This document shows positions 11,124 to 20,729 of a stretch of DNA of 64,000 bases, piece by piece. The stretch's first letter is position 1. Each line of letters begins with the position of its first letter. The position numbers were made by a program, and so were the translations under genes. The notes under the pieces are model-generated. The model had not been told where the DNA came from. It ran no database searches and saw only the letters and a list, made by a program, of their open reading frames with translations. The stretch is from contig CM022301.1 in the NCBI GenBank assembly GCA_011799875.1, forward strand, positions 218,680,296 through 218,744,295, written 5' to 3'. This DNA is from Thinopyrum elongatum. Lineage: Eukaryota; Streptophyta; Magnoliopsida; Poales; Poaceae.

Positions 11124-12404
11124 ATGTCTCAAGAAAATACTAAGTTGTGTGATTTTTCCAATACCAATAATAATGATTTTATTTGTACTCCGATTGCTCC
11201 TCCCGCCACTAGTGCGGAGTCTTATGATATTAATGCCGCTTTGTTGAATCTTGTTATGAAAGAGCAATTTTCCGGTACTCCTAATGAGGATGACGTGTCC
11301 CATCTAAACACTTTTGAAGAATTGTGTCCTTTCTCTTTGCGGGATCGTGCAAAAATTTGGTTTTCTTCTTTGCCTCGCAATAGTATCGATTCTTGGGATA
11401 AGTGCAAAGATGTTTTATTACTAAGTATATTCCGCCCGTGAAAATTATTTCCCTTAGAAATCAAATCATGAATTTTAAGCAACTTGAGCATGAACATGTT
11501 GCACAATCTTGGGGAAGAATGAAATTAATGCTAAGAAATTGTCCTACTCATGGTTTAAATCTTTGGATGATTATACAAAAAAATTATGCGGGATTGAATT
11601 TTGTTTCTAGAAATCTTTAAGATACCACCGCGGGTGGTACTTTTATGGAGATTACTTTGGGTTAAGCTACTAAATTTCTAGATAATATCATGGTAAATTA
11701 TTCACAATGGCATATGGAAAGAGGATCCACTGGTAAAAAAGTTAACTCGGTTAAAGAAATTAGTACTTTGAGTGAAAAAGTTGATGCTCTTATGAAATTG
11801 GTTGCTAGTAAAAATGCTCTTATTGATCTTAATGATGTGGCTTTGTCTAGTTTGATAAAGAAAAATAGTGATCCCATAGATGTGAATTTTGTCTCGTGAA
11901 ACAATTTTAATAACAATGCTTATAGAGGTAATTTTAATCCTAGGCCTTTTCCTGGAAATTCCTCTAATAATTATGGCAATTACTATGGTAATTCTTCTTA
12001 CAATAATAATAGGAACCCCTCTGATATTGATAGTAATATTAAAGAATTTATCAATGCTCAAAAAGTTTTTAAATACTACGATAGAAGATAAATTGAGTAA
12101 ACTTGATGATATGTCTAGAAGCATTGATAGAATTTCGCAGGATGTAGAAAATCTCAATATTAAAAATTTTCCACCTAAAATTGATGTCAGTGAATCAATT
12201 AAAGCTTTATATGTTTCCATGGATGAAAGTAAGAAAAGAACCGCTGTGCTTAGAGCTAAAAGAGAATTTTTAGAAAGAGCGTTTTCTACCGATTGCTTTC
12301 ATAATAATGATGTAGATCTTACAATGATTGGTGTTTCTTCTATTGATTCCTTGTTTAGTAATATTAAACTTGGTGATAAATGGACTGAAGAAGAGTCATC
12401 TTGA
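11124..12404 (+). pseudogene. Gypsy B gag, broken into several frames
   Basis: The ATG at 11124 starts MSQENTKLCDFSNTNNNDF, followed by NAALLNLVMKEQFSGTPNED and FSLRDRAKIWFSSLPRNSI. The frame shifts near 11402-11441 and continues ISLRNQIMNFKQLEHEHVAQ, SWGRMKLMLRNCPTHGLNLW and NYAGLNFVSRNL. A stop at 11618-11620 is followed by YSQWHMERGSTGKKVNSVKE, a heptad-rich segment and an Asn/Gly/Tyr-rich segment around 11900-12040. Another frame change near 12050 leads into a helical acidic segment ending at 12404. The upstream blocks match the gypsy capsid domain in order. The later coiled segments are seen in related Triticeae elements, but I assign them no function. Frameshifts and stops make it a pseudogene. 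Confidence 0.85.
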
Positions 12405-12497
12405 GCTAGAAGGCGACCCCATAATTAGGAGGGTGAAAATCTTGTTGAAAAAAATGATAAAAGTGGGTTTGGAGAGGTCAAAACTTTAACTAGTGAT

Positions 12498-13070
12498 GTG
12501 CCCTCTCTTTTGGATTACAAATATTTTAATTATGATAGTTGCTCTTTGATTGAATGTATTTATTTTTTGCAATCCATGCTAAATTCACCCAATGCCTATG
12601 AACAAAATAAAGCTTTTACTAAACATATTGTAGAAGCGATGATGAAAGATTTAGAAGAAAAGTTGGAATTAGATATTTCAATTCCTAGAAAATTATATGA
12701 TGAATGGAAACCTACCATTAAAGTCGAGATCAAAAATTATGAGTGCTTTGCTTTATGTGATTTAGGTGCTAGTGTTTCCACAATTCTGAAGTCTCTATGT
12801 GATGTGCTAGGTTTTACCAAGTTGGAAGAATGTTCTCTTAATTTGCACTTGGCAGATTCTACTATTAAAAAACCTTTGGGAAGAATTAATGATGTTCTTA
12901 TTCTTGCAAATAGGAACTATGTGCCCATAGATTTTATTGTTCCTGATATTGATTGCAATCTGTCTTGTCCCATAATACTTGGTAGACCGTTTTTACGAAC
13001 TATAGGTGCCGTGATTGATATGAAAGAAGGTAATATTAAGTTTCAATTTCCACTAATAAAGGGTATGTAA
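12498..13070 (+). CDS. Gypsy B retropepsin-like aspartic protease ORF
   Basis: An open frame of 190 codons starting MPSLLDYKYFNYDSC. The catalytic-site region reads CFALCDLGASVSTILKSL, with D-L-G-A-S in place of the usual D-T/S-G. Downstream are LADSTIKKPLGRINDVLI, VPIDFIVPDID and CPIILGRPFLRTIGAVID, the conserved flap and C-terminal blocks of retropepsin-like gypsy proteases. The frame ends at GM-stop (13068-13070), and no RT, RNase H or integrase follows in the next 2.6 kb. In a complete element this protease would cut the gag-pol polyprotein. Its presence without pol suggests a non-autonomous element mobilised by a partner. It may have been one frame with gag originally; the ATG at 12498 is only the first in the open stretch. 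Confidence 0.8.
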   Translation: MPSLLDYKYFNYDSCSLIECIYFLQSMLNSPNAYEQNKAFTKHIVEAMMKDLEEKLELDISIPRKLYDEWKPTIKVEIKNYECFALCDLGASVSTILKSLCDVLGFTKLEECSLNLHLADSTIKKPLGRINDVLILANRNYVPIDFIVPDIDCNLSCPIILGRPFLRTIGAVIDMKEGNIKFQFPLIKGM

Positions 13071-13829
13071 CACTTCCCTAGAACAACAATTAAGCCACCA
13101 TATGAATCAATCATGATGGCAACCTACGGGGCAAAAAACTAAAGATGACAATATTTGAATCTATGCATTATGCCTAGCTAGGGGCATAAAATGATAGCGC
13201 TTGTTGGGAGGCAACCCAACGAATAAACTAATTTTTTTCTCTTTTTCTTTCTGCTTTTGTGTGTTCAAACAATTATGCCTCTGTTATGATTGTATTTTTA
13301 TGTTTTAGTTAGTGTTTGTGCCAAGTTAAGCCTTTAGGATAGCTTTGGGTGATAGTTGATTTGATCCTGTTGAAAAATAGAAACTTTTGCGTCCAGTAGC
13401 AGAATTTTCAAAAATCATAGAACCGACAAAAAATTCTGAATATTTTACACAATATTGATATAAAAATTTCCTATGTTGTCCAAATTTTTCAGAAGTTTTG
13501 GAGTTACATAAGTATGAGTAAAATTCGAGTCTTTACAGACTGTTCTGTTTTTGACAGATTCTGTTTTTGTTGCATTGTCTGCTTATTTTGATGAATCTAT
13601 GGATTGTACCAGGGGAGGGGGGGGGGGTATAAGCCATGGTAAAGTTAGAATACAGCAGGTATAATTCAATAACAAAATATGAATGTGTTTGCAACAGTAC
13701 TTAAAGCAAATATTGGTTTTCTTATACTAACGGATCTCATGAAGGTTTTTGTTAAGTTTTGTGTGATTGAAGTTTTCAAGTTTTGGGTGAACTCTCGATG
13801 GATGAAGGAATAAGGAGTGAAAAGAGCCT

Positions 13830-13855
13830 AAGATTGGGGATGCCCATGGCACCCC
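13830..13855 (+). promoter_or_regulatory. Internal polypurine-like motif, first copy, in gypsy B
   Basis: AAGATTGGGGATGCCC, then ATGGCACCCC. This is one base off the terminal polypurine tract AAGCTTGGGGATG of the same element and lies 1.8 kb upstream of it. The counterpart in element C is at 19905-19930. Confidence 0.55.
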
Positions 13856-13885
13856 AAGGTAATATTGAAGGAGAACCAATCAACT

Positions 13886-13915
13886 AAGCTTGGGGATGCC
13901 CCGGAAGGCATCCCC
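13886..13915 (+). promoter_or_regulatory. Internal polypurine-like motif with perfect hairpin, second copy, in gypsy B
   Basis: AAGCTTGGGGATGCC repeats the terminal polypurine tract exactly. GGGGATGCC (13892-13900) and GGCATCCCC (13907-13915) form a 9-bp perfect stem with a 6-base loop CCGGAA. The same structure is at 19961-19990 in element C. Confidence 0.65.
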
Positions 13916-14109
13916 TCTTTCTTCTAACAACCATCGGTAACTTTACTTGGAGCTATATTTTTATTCGTCACATATAATGAGTTTTGCTTGGAGCATCTTG
14001 TATTATATGAGTCTTTGCTTGTTTTGCTTTTTAGTTTGTCGCAATCATCTTTGTTGGACACACCTATTTGAGAAATCCATAAAGATGCTATGATTTGTTA
14101 GAATTGCTC

Positions 14110-14330
14110 TATGTGCTTCACTTAAATTTTTTGAGCTATGGAATTGCTATAGTGATTCACTTATATCTTTTTTAGCACAGTGGTGCTTTAATTTTTGAAT
14201 AAATACTCTCATGCTTCACTTAGATTAATTTGAGAGTTAGTAGAAATTCTCTCATGCTTCACTTATATTATTTTGAGAGAAGAAAAAATATATATTTATG
14301 CTCATGTTCTTCACTTAAATCTTTTTTTTG
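14110..14330 (+). repeat. Degenerate repeats of a CTTCACTTA-type unit
   Basis: Units of roughly 50-70 bases recur with the core GCTTCACTTA(TA)AT followed by a T-run and an AG-rich spacer. Element C has a similar array at about 20150-20340. Confidence 0.6.
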
Positions 14331-15650
14331 AGAGCTTGTTAAACGCAATGGTAATATATTAATCTAGTCCAAAAGTGATAGATATCCAAGAGGGATATAA
14401 TAAAAACTTTCAGGAAAGATCATTGGACAAAATAAACTTGATTCTTTGTAATAGTTTTGAGATATGATGATAGTAATATGTGAGTCATGTTGGTGAGTAA
14501 TTATGCTTTAGTAAGAATCTTGGTGTTAAGGTTTGTGATTCCCTATGCAAGCACGAAAGTCAATAGTTATGCAATGAAATTACATCCTACTTGTGGTGCA
14601 TTATTCAGTGTTAGTTATGCTTAGTGCTCGTTTATGAGAATTTTCGCTTTTTGGTTGGTTGCTTCTCAATCTATTTGCTAGCCTTTCCTTGTACTAAGTG
14701 GGAATACTATTTGTGGATCCAAAATCCTTAAACCAAGTTGTGCCAAATGAGTCAACCATACCTACCTATATGCGGTATTTCCGTGCCATTCCAAGTAAAT
14801 TTGTATGTGCCAACTCTAATTTTCAAAATGAATTTCCTTTTTGTGTGCCCGTACCGCTCGTGAAGCGGCAGGGGGTGGCCAATATTTTTCCATGCTAGAT
14901 GTGTTATTCTCAAGATGAGTGTTTATTCACTTGTCATTGCATGAGAGTGTGGCGGCATTAGGGATGCCCAGTCCCAAAATGAAAAAGAAATTTACTTTAT
15001 GTTGTCAAATAATAAATTCCTTGGAAAGTGTTGGTATGGAAGGCACCCGTGGGTACGGCTAGCCATGGATTGTGAAAGAATGGTGGAAAAAGGAATAAAC
15101 TTTATTTTATGTTTGGGAACCGCCTATGATATATCTAGCATAGAAAGTATTGGGAATTCCTGGTCGTTTTCGTTGACAAGAAAAGCATGCCTCTCAAAAT
15201 ATTTTATCTCTCAATTTAAGCTTTGAGCTCTGGCACCTCTACAAATCTCTGCTTCTCTCTGCGAAGGGCCTATCTATTTACTTTATGCAATTTTTATTTT
15301 TATTTGAGTCTCCATCTTCTCTCATAAAGCATCAACTAGGGAGCACTATGATCATACTTGTGCATTGGATGTAGCTAATATTCGAGTGTGTTTCATGAAT
15401 GGATCAATGATTGAGCATGATGGGCTAGGGATAGCTTTCTTTAGTGTTGATATTTTGAAAGACATGGTTGCTTGTTGATATGCTTGAGTATTGAAATCTT
15501 CATGTCAAATATAGACTATTGCTTTGAATCATCTAAAAGTCCAAATATCCATGCTACAAAAGAAAAGAATATTTGATGAACATGTTAGGCGGCATTCCAC
15601 ATCAAAAATTCTGTTTTTATCATTTACCTACTTGAGGACGAGCATGAATT

Positions 15651-15663
15651 AAGCTTGGGGATG
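15651..15663 (+). promoter_or_regulatory. Polypurine tract of gypsy B
   Basis: AAGCTTGGGGATG directly before the 3' LTR start. Just upstream is the conserved CTTGAGGACGAGCA block seen before the polypurine tract in these elements. Confidence 0.85.
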
Positions 15664-15664
15664 T

Positions 15665-16122
15665 TGGTACGTCAACGTATCTATAATTTTTGATTGTTCC
15701 ATGCTATTATATTATCATTCTTGGATGTTTTATATTCAGTTTATAGCAACTTTATATCATTTTTTTGGACTAACCTATTGACATAGTGCCCAGTGCCAGT
15801 TGCTGTTTTTTCTTGTTTTTTTACTTCGCAGAATATCCATATCAAACGGAGTCCAAACGCAGCGAATCTTTTTGGAGATTTTTCCTACCCAGAAGACAAC
15901 TTGGGAGCCAAGGAAGTGCACGAGGCGAGGCCCATGGGGCCCACAAGACACAATGGCACGCCAGAGGCCCCTAGCGCCCAGGTGGGTAGTGGGGCCCACG
16001 GGAGTCCTTTCCACCGCCTCTTAGCTCTATAAATACCCAAATATTCCAGAAACCCTAGGGAATCGACGAAACACAATTCCAGCCACCACAAGTTCCAGAA
16101 CCACGAGATCCAATCTAGAGCC
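15665..16122 (+). mobile_element. Gypsy B 3' LTR, truncated by element C
   Basis: Starts TGGTACGTCAACGTATC, a decayed form of the 5' LTR start, and matches 9348-9805. It stops at CTAGAGCC (16122), where the LTR of element C begins. The 5' LTR continues past this point with CTATTCGGCACC, so roughly 1.1 kb of LTR is missing and is not found to the right of element C. Confidence 0.85.
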
Positions 16123-17654
16123 TGATACGTCTCCGTCGTATCTATAATTTTTGATTATTTCATGCCAATATTATACAACTTTCACATATTTTTGGCAACA
16201 TTTTATATGATTTATTGGACTAACATATTGATCCAGTGCCCAGTGCCAGTTCCTGTTTGTTGCTTGTTTTTTGTTTCGCACAATATCCATATCAAATGAA
16301 GTCCAAACGGGATAAAAATTTACGGAGAATTATTTTGGAATATATGTGATTTTTGGGAGGTGGAATAAACACAGAAGGAGGCCCACAGCCCCCACAGTAC
16401 ACTAGGGCGCGCCCTAGCCCCCAGGCACATGGTGATGGGTGGTGACCACCTTGTAAGGCGGTTGCTGCTCTTCTTCGGGCGCAAGGAAGCTTATATCCGG
16501 AATAAAAATCGTGTTAAATTTCAGCACAATCGGAGTTACGGATCTCTGGGAATATAAGATACGGTTTTCGTCTAGAAAAGGGGAACGAGAAATAGAAGAG
16601 AATAGAGGAATAGATCCAATCTAGCAGGGGTCCCTGTCCCTCCGCCGCCATGGCAACCATGGACCAGAGGGGGAAATCTCCTCCCATCTAGGGGGAGGCC
16701 AAGGAAGAATAATAAGGAGGGGGCTCTCTCCCCCTCTCTCCCGGTGGCGCCGAAACGCCGCCGGGCAATCATTGTGTGACGGTGATCTACTCCAACAACT
16801 CCGTCATCTTCACCAACATCTTCATCAACTTCCCCCTTCTATATTCAGCGGTCCACTCTCCCGCAACCCGCTATGCCCTCTACTTGAACATGGTGCTTTA
16901 TGCTTCATAATGTTATCCAATGATATGCTGCCATCCTATGATGCTTGAGAAGATTTGTGTTGTCCTATCGGTAATTGCTGAATTGCTATGATTGGTTTAA
17001 TTTGCTTATGGTTATCTTGCTGTCCTTTGGTGCCCATCATATGAGCGCACGTGTGGAGCACACCATAGGGTTAGTTGTATGTTGATAGGACTATGCATTC
17101 GAGGGCAAGGGTGACACAAGCTTCTTCCTACCATAGAAATTGATGCATACGGGATTGAAGGGGGACCATTATATATCTTAATGCTATGGTTGGGTTTACC
17201 TTAATGAACGTTAGTAGTTGCGGATGCTTGCTAATAGTTCCAATCATAAGTGCATAGAATTCCAAGTAAGGGATGACGTGCTAGCAGTGGCCTCTCCCAC
17301 ATAAAAACTTGCTATCGGTCTAGCAACGTAGTCAGTTGCTAAGGGACAATTCTGCAAATCCTACCACTACTAATCCACACTCGTTATCTAATTTAATTGT
17401 ACTTTAATTAGAACAGCACCTACTTTTTATTTTTACGTTCTTTATATTCTTGCAAACCTATCCTACCATACCTACAAAGTGCTTCTAGTTTTATTCTTGT
17501 TCTAGGTAAAGCAAACGTTAAATGTGCATAGAGTTGTATCGGTGGTCAATAGAACTTGAGGGAATATTTGTTCTGCCTTTAGCTCCTCGTTGGGTTTGAC
17601 ACTCTTATTTATCGAAAAAGGTTACAAACGATCCCCTATACTTGTGGGTTATCA
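16123..17654 (+). mobile_element. Gypsy C 5' LTR (1,532 bp)
   Basis: Opens TGATACGTCTCCGTCGTATC and ends CTTGTGGGTTATCA. It matches the LTR at 23685-25218 along its whole length but with many substitutions. It is followed by AGACCTTTTTC and a primer site. The flanking pentamer on the left is GAGCC (16118-16122). Confidence 0.9.
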
Positions 17655-17665
17655 AGACCTTTTTC

Positions 17666-17683
17666 TGCCGCCGTTGCCGGGGA
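17666..17683 (+). promoter_or_regulatory. Primer binding site of gypsy C, tRNA-Asp type
   Basis: TGCCGCCGTTGCCGGGGA differs by one base from the consensus TGGCGCCGTTGCCGGGGA and starts 12 bases after the LTR end. Confidence 0.9.
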
Positions 17684-17774
17684 GCAATAGTGTGGTGTGA
17701 ATATTCTCGTGTGTGCTTGTTTTCTTTATCACTAAGTAATTTTTATATTTTTCTCTTGTTTTCTATATTTAGTT

Positions 17775-18875
17775 ATGGGTAGGAAAGCAAAATACCAAAA
17801 AAATTAGTTGTACCTGCTAAACCGATGGTTGGAGAACCACCCAAAATCTATCATATTGCTGAAGCTTTTTACTTGGATCATCTTTGATCCCTATGTGCTC
17901 GTGCTGAAACCCCAACTAGCTTAGTTGAGGGCAAATCATTAGATGAGCATGCTCATTTTGTGCGACACCGCTTATCTCACAAAGGGAAACTTTTGTGGCA
18001 TCATATTAATAATTTGTATTGCTATGCTTTGAATTTATGCGAAATATATGATTTTACTTGTTGTTCTAAAGACCCTAAAACACCTTCCCTTCCTATGTGA
18101 GTTTAAGGATAATGAAATCGTATCTTCTTATGCCAAAGGTGTTTGTAATTACTATGATATTGAACAAATTGAAGAATTTGTTGCTTTTAAGGGTGCTTAT
18201 GAAATTGCTTCTTTGATTGAAAAGTATGATGCTACTCTTTACAAATCTGAAATTTTTGCTATACTTAAATAGTGCTATGAAAACTATGCTTCTAATGCTT
18301 ATGTTAAACCATATATTGAGGACTCCTCCGCTGTCCAAGAAGAGACTAACATTTTGCAGGAGTCTATGGAAGAAGAAATTGCTGAAATTGTGAGCTCATT
18401 AGATGAAAAAGATGAGGAGGAGAGCGAAGAGCAAAAGGAGGAAGAGCGGATTGATCACCCGTGGCCACCTTCTAATGAGAGTAACTCTTTATCTCATACA
18501 TTGTTTAATTTCCCTTCGTGCTTACCGAAGGATGAATGCTATGATAATTGCTATGGTCCCGTTGATTCTTTTGAAATATCCCTTTTTGATGAACTTGATG
18601 CTTGCTATGCTTGTGGCCAAGATGCCAATATGAATTATGCTTATGGAGATGAACTTGCTATAGTTTCTTATGTTAAAAATGAAATTGTTGCTATTGCACC
18701 CACGGATGATAGTCCTATTATCTTTTTGAATTCTCCAAACTACACTATATCGGAGAAGTTTTCTCTTATTAAGGATTATATTGATGGGTTGCCTTCTACC
18801 ATTACACATGATGATTTTGATGAATATAATATGCATGTGCTTGCTGCTCCTACTTGCAATTATTATGAGAGATGA
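17775..18875 (+). pseudogene. Gypsy C internal ORF of unknown function, frameshifted
   Basis: A reading frame starts at ATG 17775 (MGRKAKYQKN) and is broken at once by a stop and frameshifts. Better-preserved stretches are 18093-18272 (SSYAKGVCNYYDIEQIEEFV, then ASLIEKYDATLYKSEIFAIL) and 18354-18875. The second is a highly acidic segment (many E/D between 18366 and 18450), then DHPWPPSNESNS, LPKDECYDNCYGPVDSF, and a C-terminus ending HVLAAPTCNYYER. I recognise it as the ORF carried by many copies of this Triticeae gypsy group. I see no zinc knuckle, protease, RT or integrase motif, so it is not an ordinary gag-pol. It may be a diverged gag of a non-autonomous element. No function should be assigned. 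Confidence 0.65.
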
Positions 18876-19904
18876 ACTACATCTCCACCTCTCTATGTTT
18901 CCAATACGATAAAATTGCAAGAAACTGCTTATGCTATGTATTGGCCTTTACTTGATGTGCATGAATTGTTCGTTTTTGACATGCCGATGCATAGGAAGAG
19001 AGTTAGACTTCGTTATTGCATGATATATGTTGCTTTGTGCTAACTACTAAATGCCAAATCATTGTTAATTAAAATTGGCTTTGATATACCTTGGGATCCG
19101 GGTTGATCCATTACTTGAGCACTTTTTGCCTAGCTTAATGGCTTTAAAGAAAGCGCTGCCAGGGAGACAACCCAGAAGTTTTAGAGAGTCATTTTATTTT
19201 GTTGTGTGCTTTTATAAAGTTTAAAAACAAAAAATATAGAGGGAACCTAAAACTTTTTCAAAAAGAAAAGTGAAAGTGAGAGAGACGAGCATTGTGAAAT
19301 TGGGAGCTAGCCTTGAACTTTGTTCATGCCCATGGAAACTTTGTGAATCTTAATTGCAGAAACTTTTCAAAAAAAATAATTATCCCCTTGTACAAATCCA
19401 TTGTATTATAAAAATAATGTGCCGAGATTTGCCTTTAGGATGATTAGATTGCTTCTTGGTATGTGCGGTGCAAAAACAGAAACTTTGGCTGTGGTGCGTG
19501 ATTTTACATTTTTTACTGGAACGTCAAAAGTTTCTGAAATTTTTACACAGTACTGCTATGCAAAAATTTTCCTAATTTTTCCGAATTTTTGGAGTTACAG
19601 AATTATGGTCAATGTTCAGATTACTACAGACTGTCCTGTTTTTGACAGATTCTGTTTTTAATGCATTGTTTGCTTGTTTTGATGAAACTATCGATTGTAT
19701 CGGTGGTATGAGCCATGGAGAAGTTATAATACAGTAGCTATATTGCAAAAAAAATATGAATGGGTTCGCAATAGTACTTAAAGTAGTGATTTGCATTATT
19801 ATACTAAAGGATCTCACCGAGCTTTCTGTTAAGTTTTGTGTGGATGAAGTGTTCAAAGATCGAGGAGGTCTCGATATGAGGAGAAGGAGGAGAGGGGAGA
19901 GTTC

Positions 19905-19930
19905 AAGCTTGGGGATGCCCAAGGCACCCC
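19905..19930 (+). promoter_or_regulatory. Internal polypurine-like motif, first copy, in gypsy C
   Basis: AAGCTTGGGGATGCCC followed by AAGGCACCCC; counterpart of 13830-13855 in gypsy B. Confidence 0.55.
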
Positions 19931-19960
19931 AAGTAAATATCCAAGGAGACTCAAGCGTCT

Positions 19961-19990
19961 AAGCTTGGGGATGCCCCGGAAGGCATCCCA
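19961..19990 (+). promoter_or_regulatory. Internal polypurine-like motif with hairpin, second copy, in gypsy C
   Basis: AAGCTTGGGGATGCC, then CCGGAA and GGCATCCC. The stem-loop is the same as at 13886-13915 in gypsy B, shortened by one pair (final C to A). Confidence 0.65.
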
Positions 19991-20729
19991 TCTTTCTTCA
20001 ACAAGTATCGATATGTTTCGGTTTTCGTTTTGTTCATGTGATATGTGTAAATCTTGGAGCGTCTTTTGTGTTTAGTTTTCACTTTTATTTTATGCACCAT
20101 GCTGGTATGAGATAGTCCTTGGTTAATTTATAGAATTCTCTTTGCACTTCACTTATATCTTTTGAGTATGGCTTTATAGAATGCTTCTTGTGCTTCTCTT
20201 ATATCATTTGAAGTTTGGATGCTTGTTTTTCTACTTGTATAAAACCGTTATTTGAAAAATGCTCTTTTGCTTCACTTATATTTGTTAGAGCATGGTATTT
20301 TGTAGAAAGTATTAAACTCTATTGCTTCACTTATATCTATTCAAAGAGTCAACAGGAATTGGTCATTCACATGGCTAGTCATAAAATCCTACATAAAACC
20401 TGTAGATCACTGAATATGATATGTTTGATTCTTTGCAATAGTTTTGCGATATAGAGATGGTAATATGTGGGAGGTACTAGTGAATGATTGTGGTTTAGTA
20501 GGAATATTGGTGTTAATCTTTGTGATTCCCGAAGCATGCACGTATGGTCTCTCGTTATGCTAAGAAGTTGGAGCATGATCTATTATTGATTGTCTTCCTT
20601 TTCGTGGAGGTCGGGGGCGCGCGATGGTTAACTCCTACCAACCCCCCCCCCCCTAGGGGCATCGTAGTAGTACTTTGCTTCGAGGGATAATAAACTTTCA
20701 TAATAAGTATGTGAGTTCTTTATGACTAA

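Larger units (their letters stand above)
13071..15650 (+). mobile_element. Gypsy B internal non-coding region
   Basis: 2.6 kb without coding potential beyond short chance ORFs. It holds the conserved block GGGAGGCAACCCAACG (about 13207-13222), a long G run near 13615, two polypurine-like motifs (13830 and 13886) and many CTTCACTTAxATxTTTT repeats between about 14110 and 14330. Element C has the same landmarks in the same order, so this region is probably structural RNA or packaging sequence and not degraded pol. The function is inference. Confidence 0.7.
18876..20729 (+). mobile_element. Gypsy C internal non-coding region, left of the Helitron
   Basis: No coding evidence. It shares landmarks with gypsy B in the same order: the block CCAGGGAGACAACCCAGAAG (about 19158-19177), the polypurine-like motifs at 19905 and 19961, and the CTTCACTTATAT-type repeats (about 20150-20340). 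A C13 run lies near 20642-20654. The sequence stops at ATGACTAA (20729), where the Helitron begins. Confidence 0.7.
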
